NCBI GenBank assembly: GCA_027729865.1
Contig: JAQCBM010000071.1
Location: forward strand, 1 to 8,861
DNA: 8,861 nt
From: Actinomycetota bacterium
GTDB lineage: Bacteria > Actinomycetota > Actinomycetes > S36-B12
Reading direction: 5' to 3'
Shown: positions 6,477 through 8,861 of the stretch, piece by piece
How positions within the stretch are numbered: position 1 is the stretch's first letter
Layout of the letters: each line of letters opens with the position of its first letter
The notes under the pieces: model-generated
What the model saw: the letters and a program-made list of their open reading frames with translations, nothing else
What the model was told of the DNA's origin: nothing
The model's database searches: none
Translations under genes and position numbers: made by a program

Positions 6477-6845
6477 TCACAACACCTCCGGTGCGAGCGA
6501 GATGATCTTCATGAACTTCTTCTCGCGCAGTTCGCGGCCAACGGGGCCGAAGATGCGAGTTCCGCGTGGCTCACCGTCGCCCTTGAGAATGACGGCAGCG
6601 TTCTCGTCGAAGCGGATGTAGGAGCCATCGGGACGACGACGTTCCTTCTTGGTACGGACGACGACGGCCTTGACGACCTCGCCCTTCTTCACGCCACCAC
6701 CGGGGATCGCATCCTTAACGGTGGCCACGATGACGTCGCCGACTCCGGCGTAGCGTCGTCCCGAGCCACCGAGTACCCGGATGCACAAGATCTCCTTGGC
6801 ACCGGTGTTGTCGGCGACTCGCAGTCGCGACTCTTGCTGGATCAC
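6477..6845 (-). CDS. rplN: 50S ribosomal protein L14
   Basis: L14 binds 23S rRNA at the subunit interface and forms an inter-subunit bridge; it is also the docking site of the silencing factor RsfS. The 122-residue product is the standard length, starting MIQQESRLRVADNTGAK. It contains the family signature AVVVRTKKERRRPDGSYIRFDENAAVIL (60-87) and the conserved GTRIFGPVGRELR (95-107). The start is GTG at 6845, with AGGAG 7 nt upstream. An ATG at 6850 lies between these but is out of frame and stops after two codons. The gene is the first of the spc cluster and lies 79 nt after rpsQ, the largest gap in the window. Its TGA stop lies just before the rplX ATG. Confidence 0.98.
   Translation of the reverse strand: MIQQESRLRVADNTGAKEILCIRVLGGSGRRYAGVGDVIVATVKDAIPGGGVKKGEVVKAVVVRTKKERRRPDGSYIRFDENAAVILKGDGEPRGTRIFGPVGRELREKKFMKIISLAPEVL
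6484..6489 (-). promoter_or_regulatory. Ribosome binding site of rplX
   Basis: GGAGGT on the minus strand, inside the last codons of rplN. It is 9 nt from the ATG at 6474 and only 3 nt from the GTG at 6480. The spacing favours the ATG as the rplX start. Confidence 0.65.
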
Positions 6846-6852
6846 TTCATCT

Positions 6853-6857
6853 CTCCT
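6853..6857 (-). promoter_or_regulatory. Ribosome binding site of rplN
   Basis: AGGAG on the minus strand, 7 nt before the GTG at 6845. It supports the GTG over the out-of-frame ATG at 6850, which is only 2 nt away from the site. Confidence 0.75.
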
Positions 6858-6896
6858 GATCGTCTGCCGGTTCTCGGTTCGAGCCTGGCGGAACTC

Positions 6897-6920
6897 ACCC
6901 GACCGCGCACCGCGGTGGGT
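6897..6920 (-). other. GC-rich hairpin at the S10/spc operon boundary
   Basis: An inverted repeat begins 4 nt after the rpsQ stop. Its outer arms are ACCC (6897-6900) and GGGT (6917-6920). Its inner arms are ACCGCG (6902-6907) and CGCGGT (6911-6916), with a 3-nt loop and one bulged base, making 10 paired positions. A 10-bp perfect DNA palindrome (6908-6917) lies within it. No T-run follows on the minus strand, so a normal intrinsic terminator is unlikely. It may be an attenuator, an RNA end or processing signal, or a protein site. The remaining gap to 6846 shows a weak 4-bp stem, the rplN binding site and no convincing promoter. Confidence 0.55.
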
Positions 6921-6924
6921 CTTG

Positions 6925-7209
6925 CTACTTAGCCTTCTCGAGGATCTCCACCACGCGCCACCGCTTCGTGGCGGACAGCGGACGGGTCTCCATCACCAGG
7001 ACGCGGTCGCCCACGCCAGCACTGTTTTGCTCATCATGCGCCTTCAACTTGCTGGTGCGGCGCACAACTTTGCCGTAGAGCGGGTGCTTGAAGCGGTCCT
7101 CAACGGCAACGACGACGGTCTTGTCCATCTTGTCGCTGACGACCAGGCCCTCGCGGACCTTGCGGTAGCCACGCTGCTCCGCCGACTCTTGCGTTGCCGA
7201 AGTGCTCAT
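6925..7209 (-). CDS. rpsQ: 30S ribosomal protein S17
   Basis: S17 is a primary 16S rRNA-binding protein of the 30S body with an OB-fold. The 94-residue product contains GLVVSDKMDKTVVVAVE (21-37), the KHPLYGKVVRRTSKLKAHDE strand-loop region (41-60) and the family signature GDRVLVMETRPLS (67-79). The first 14 residues, MSTSATQESAEQRG, are an unconserved leader; N-terminal extensions are common in actinobacterial S17. ATG at 7209 overlaps the rpmC stop by four bases (ATGA) and has AAGG 6 nt upstream, so it is probably coupled to rpmC. It is the last gene of the S10 cluster and ends with TAG just before a GC hairpin. Confidence 0.97.
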   Translation of the reverse strand: MSTSATQESAEQRGYRKVREGLVVSDKMDKTVVVAVEDRFKHPLYGKVVRRTSKLKAHDEQNSAGVGDRVLVMETRPLSATKRWRVVEILEKAK

Positions 7210-7480
7210 GCGGCACCTTCTTTCGTGTCCGTGGAAGCGTCGGTGGAGGAGTCGGTGTCTGCCTCGAGTACCGGCGTGATGCCCAACTCGCGCTCGCGCA
7301 AGATCGTGTAGATGCGGGCGATGTCCCTACGGACGGCGCGCAGCCGGCCGTGGCTCTCGAGCTGACCTGTTGCACCCTGGAACCGAAGGTTGAACAGTTC
7401 TTCCTTCGACTCACGGAGCTTGGCGACAAGTTCGTCTTGGTTCATGTTGCGCAGTTCACCTGCGGCTGTTCCGACTGCCA

Positions 7481-7481
<1 letters not shown>
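7206..7481 (-). CDS. rpmC: 50S ribosomal protein L29
   Basis: L29 lies next to L23 at the mouth of the polypeptide exit tunnel, where chaperones and targeting factors dock. The 91-residue product is long for the family (usually 60-77). The core ELVAKLRESKEELFNLRFQGATGQLESHGRLRAVRRDIARIYTILRERELG covers about residues 17-67 as two helices. An acidic, Ser/Thr/Asp-rich tail (residues 73-91) follows. The N-terminal MAVGTAAGELRNMNQDE agrees with actinobacterial L29, so the first ATG at 7481 is used rather than the internal Met13. The start overlaps the rplP stop (TGATG), and the stop overlaps the rpsQ start (ATGA). Confidence 0.97.
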
Positions 7482-7903
<422 letters not shown>

Positions 7904-7905
7904 GA

Positions 7906-8739
7906 TCAGCCCTCCTGTCCTGCGGGTGCGGCCTGAGTTGCTTCGGCGGCCTCGTTGGCCTCGACGACCGTTTCGGCTGCTGTGGCCTCTCCCGTCACCT
8001 CGGCGACCTCGTCATTGCGAGCGCGACGCGGCCGCTCCGGCCGTGCGCGCTGACCGGACAAACGTGCGGCAGCGGCAGCGGCTTCGCGCTCGGCGCGCGA
8101 GCCGAGGGCTTCACCCTTGTAGATCCACACCTTCACGCCGATACGACCGAACGTGGTGCGCGCCTCGTAGAAGCCGTAGTCGATGTCCGCGCGCAACGTG
8201 TGCAACGGCACGCGACCTTCACGGTAGAACTCGGTGCGCGACATTTCCGCACCACCAAGACGTCCGGATACCTGAACGCGGATGCCCTTGGCACCAGCCT
8301 TCATCGCGCTTTGCATGCCCTTGCGCATCGCCCGACGGAAGGACACGCGGCTCGACAACTGCTCGGCAATGCCCTGCGCAACGAGTTGCGCCTCGATCTC
8401 GGGGTTCTTCACCTCGAGGATATTCAGTTGGACCTGCTTGCCCGTGAGCTTTTCGAGATCACCACGGATGCGGTCGGCCTCGGCGCCGCGGCGTCCGATG
8501 ACGATGCCCGGACGAGCAGTGTGGATGTCCACGCGGACTCGATCACGGGTGCGCTCGATCTCGACCTTGGCGATGCCGGCGCGCTCCATGCCCTGGCTGA
8601 GCAGCTTGCGGATCTTGACGTCTTCCTCGACGTAGTCGCGGTAGCGCTGACCCTTCTTGACATCGTCGGCGAACCAACGAGAAGTGAAGTCGGTCGTCAC
8701 GCCCAGCCGGAAGCCGTGCGGGTTTACTTTCTGTCCCAC
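7906..8739 (-). CDS. rpsC: 30S ribosomal protein S3
   Basis: S3 forms the mRNA entry channel in the 30S head and, with S4 and S5, gives the ribosome helicase activity. The 277-residue product starts with GTG at 8739 and the near-universal MGQKVNPHGFRLGV. The type II KH domain has its GxxG loop at G82-G85 (IGRRG). The entry-channel arginines are in SFRRAMRKG (133-141), and the C-terminal S3 domain runs to about residue 210. After VWIYKGE the protein continues with an Ala/Arg-rich linker and an acidic tail. Residues 242-277 hold nine Asp or Glu and no Lys or Arg, making the protein longer than E. coli S3 (233) but like other actinobacterial forms. It begins 2 nt after the rplV stop. Confidence 0.98.
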   Translation of the reverse strand: MGQKVNPHGFRLGVTTDFTSRWFADDVKKGQRYRDYVEEDVKIRKLLSQGMERAGIAKVEIERTRDRVRVDIHTARPGIVIGRRGAEADRIRGDLEKLTGKQVQLNILEVKNPEIEAQLVAQGIAEQLSSRVSFRRAMRKGMQSAMKAGAKGIRVQVSGRLGGAEMSRTEFYREGRVPLHTLRADIDYGFYEARTTFGRIGVKVWIYKGEALGSRAEREAAAAAARLSGQRARPERPRRARNDEVAEVTGEATAAETVVEANEAAEATQAAPAGQEG

Positions 8740-8741
8740 GA

Positions 8742-8861
8742 TCAGTCCTCTTCCTTCTTGGCGGTCGTCTTCTTGGCGGTCGTCTTCTTCGCTGCCGTCT
8801 TCTTTGCCGGCGCCTTCTTCTCAGCCGACGCCGTCTTCTTCGCGGGTGCTTTCTTGGCGGG
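8742..8861 (-). CDS. rplV: C-terminal tail of 50S ribosomal protein L22 (partial)
   Basis: An open frame enters from the right edge of the window and ends at TGA (8744-8742), giving the last 39 residues of a protein. They are Lys- and Ala-rich with seven KK pairs, in AKKT- and AKKTT-type repeats, and end KEED. No conserved L22 domain residues are visible. The assignment rests on position directly upstream of rpsC (2 nt from its start), where rplV lies in bacterial S10 operons, and on the known Lys/Ala-rich C-terminal extension of actinobacterial L22. L22 binds 23S rRNA and lines the peptide exit tunnel; the tail would lie on the ribosome surface. The start and globular domain are outside the window. 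Confidence 0.85.
   Translation of the reverse strand, partial: PAKKAPAKKTASAEKKAPAKKTAAKKTTAKKTTAKKEED
8754..8813 (-). repeat. 15-nt tandem repeat in the rplV tail
   Basis: Four successive 15-nt units, each starting with two CTT codon complements on the plus strand, encode five-residue blocks ending in KK. The first two units (8754-8768 and 8769-8783) are identical; the next two are diverged. Further degenerate units continue to the window edge. The repeat keeps frame, so changes in copy number would lengthen or shorten the L22 tail without breaking it. Confidence 0.75.

Noticed and set aside
6846..6896. A promoter or tRNA fragment in the rpsQ-rplN gap (a GGTTCGA-like T-loop string on the plus strand)
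   Set aside because: No -10-like box is visible on the minus strand, and the T-loop-like string has no accompanying acceptor, D or anticodon stems.

Overview
The window is a stretch of a ribosomal-protein super-operon, read entirely from the minus strand. It carries the 3' part of the S10 cluster (rplV tail, rpsC, rplP, rpmC, rpsQ) and a full spc-type cluster (rplN, rplX, rplE, rpsN, rpsH, rplF, rplR, rpsE, rpmD, rplO, secY). These run into adk and a nearly complete map that leaves the window at position 1. Transcription goes from high to low coordinates. The genome is almost certainly from an Actinomycetota (actinobacterium). The evidence is the secY-adk-map order, the short zinc-ribbon S14, the short-lid adenylate kinase, the long low-complexity tails on L22 and S3, and a SecY, S8 and Map whose sequences look closest to the mycobacterial forms as I remember them. 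GC content looks moderately high, about 60% by eye (not computed), with strong preference for AAG over AAA lysine codons. I cannot name a genus.

Layout from right to left on the sequence (5' to 3' on the minus strand): 8861-7206 holds rplV' (only the last 39 codons), rpsC, rplP and rpmC; 7209-6925 rpsQ; 6924-6846 an intergenic gap with a GC hairpin at the S10/spc boundary; 6845-2722 eleven genes from rplN to rplO; 2721-2654 a second gap with a GC hairpin; 2653-1355 secY; 1345-779 adk; 763-1 map. Many junctions overlap or lie within a few bases (TGATG at rplP/rpmC, rplX/rplE and rpsE/rpmD; ATGA at rpmC/rpsQ; 1-3 nt gaps at rplV/rpsC, rpsC/rplP, rplE/rpsN, rplF/rplR and rpmD/rplO), which fits translational coupling. 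The only gaps over 50 nt are those after rpsQ, rpsN and rplO. There is no gene-free stretch of 300 bases.

The genes form one growth-related set: small- and large-subunit proteins, the SecY channel that accepts chains from the ribosome, the nucleotide-balancing kinase Adk, and the aminopeptidase Map that trims initiator methionine. Twelve of the sixteen proteins with a visible start have Gly, Ala, Ser or Thr at position 2, so most are predicted Map substrates.

I saw no mobile element, CRISPR array, tRNA, rRNA, foreign gene or unknown system. This is a conserved housekeeping region. The points worth a second look are small: intergenic hairpins, oppositely charged tails on neighbouring ribosomal proteins, recurring MSTS N-termini, a possible two-codon ORF at the rplN start, and a cysteine pair predicted to lie outside the membrane in SecY.
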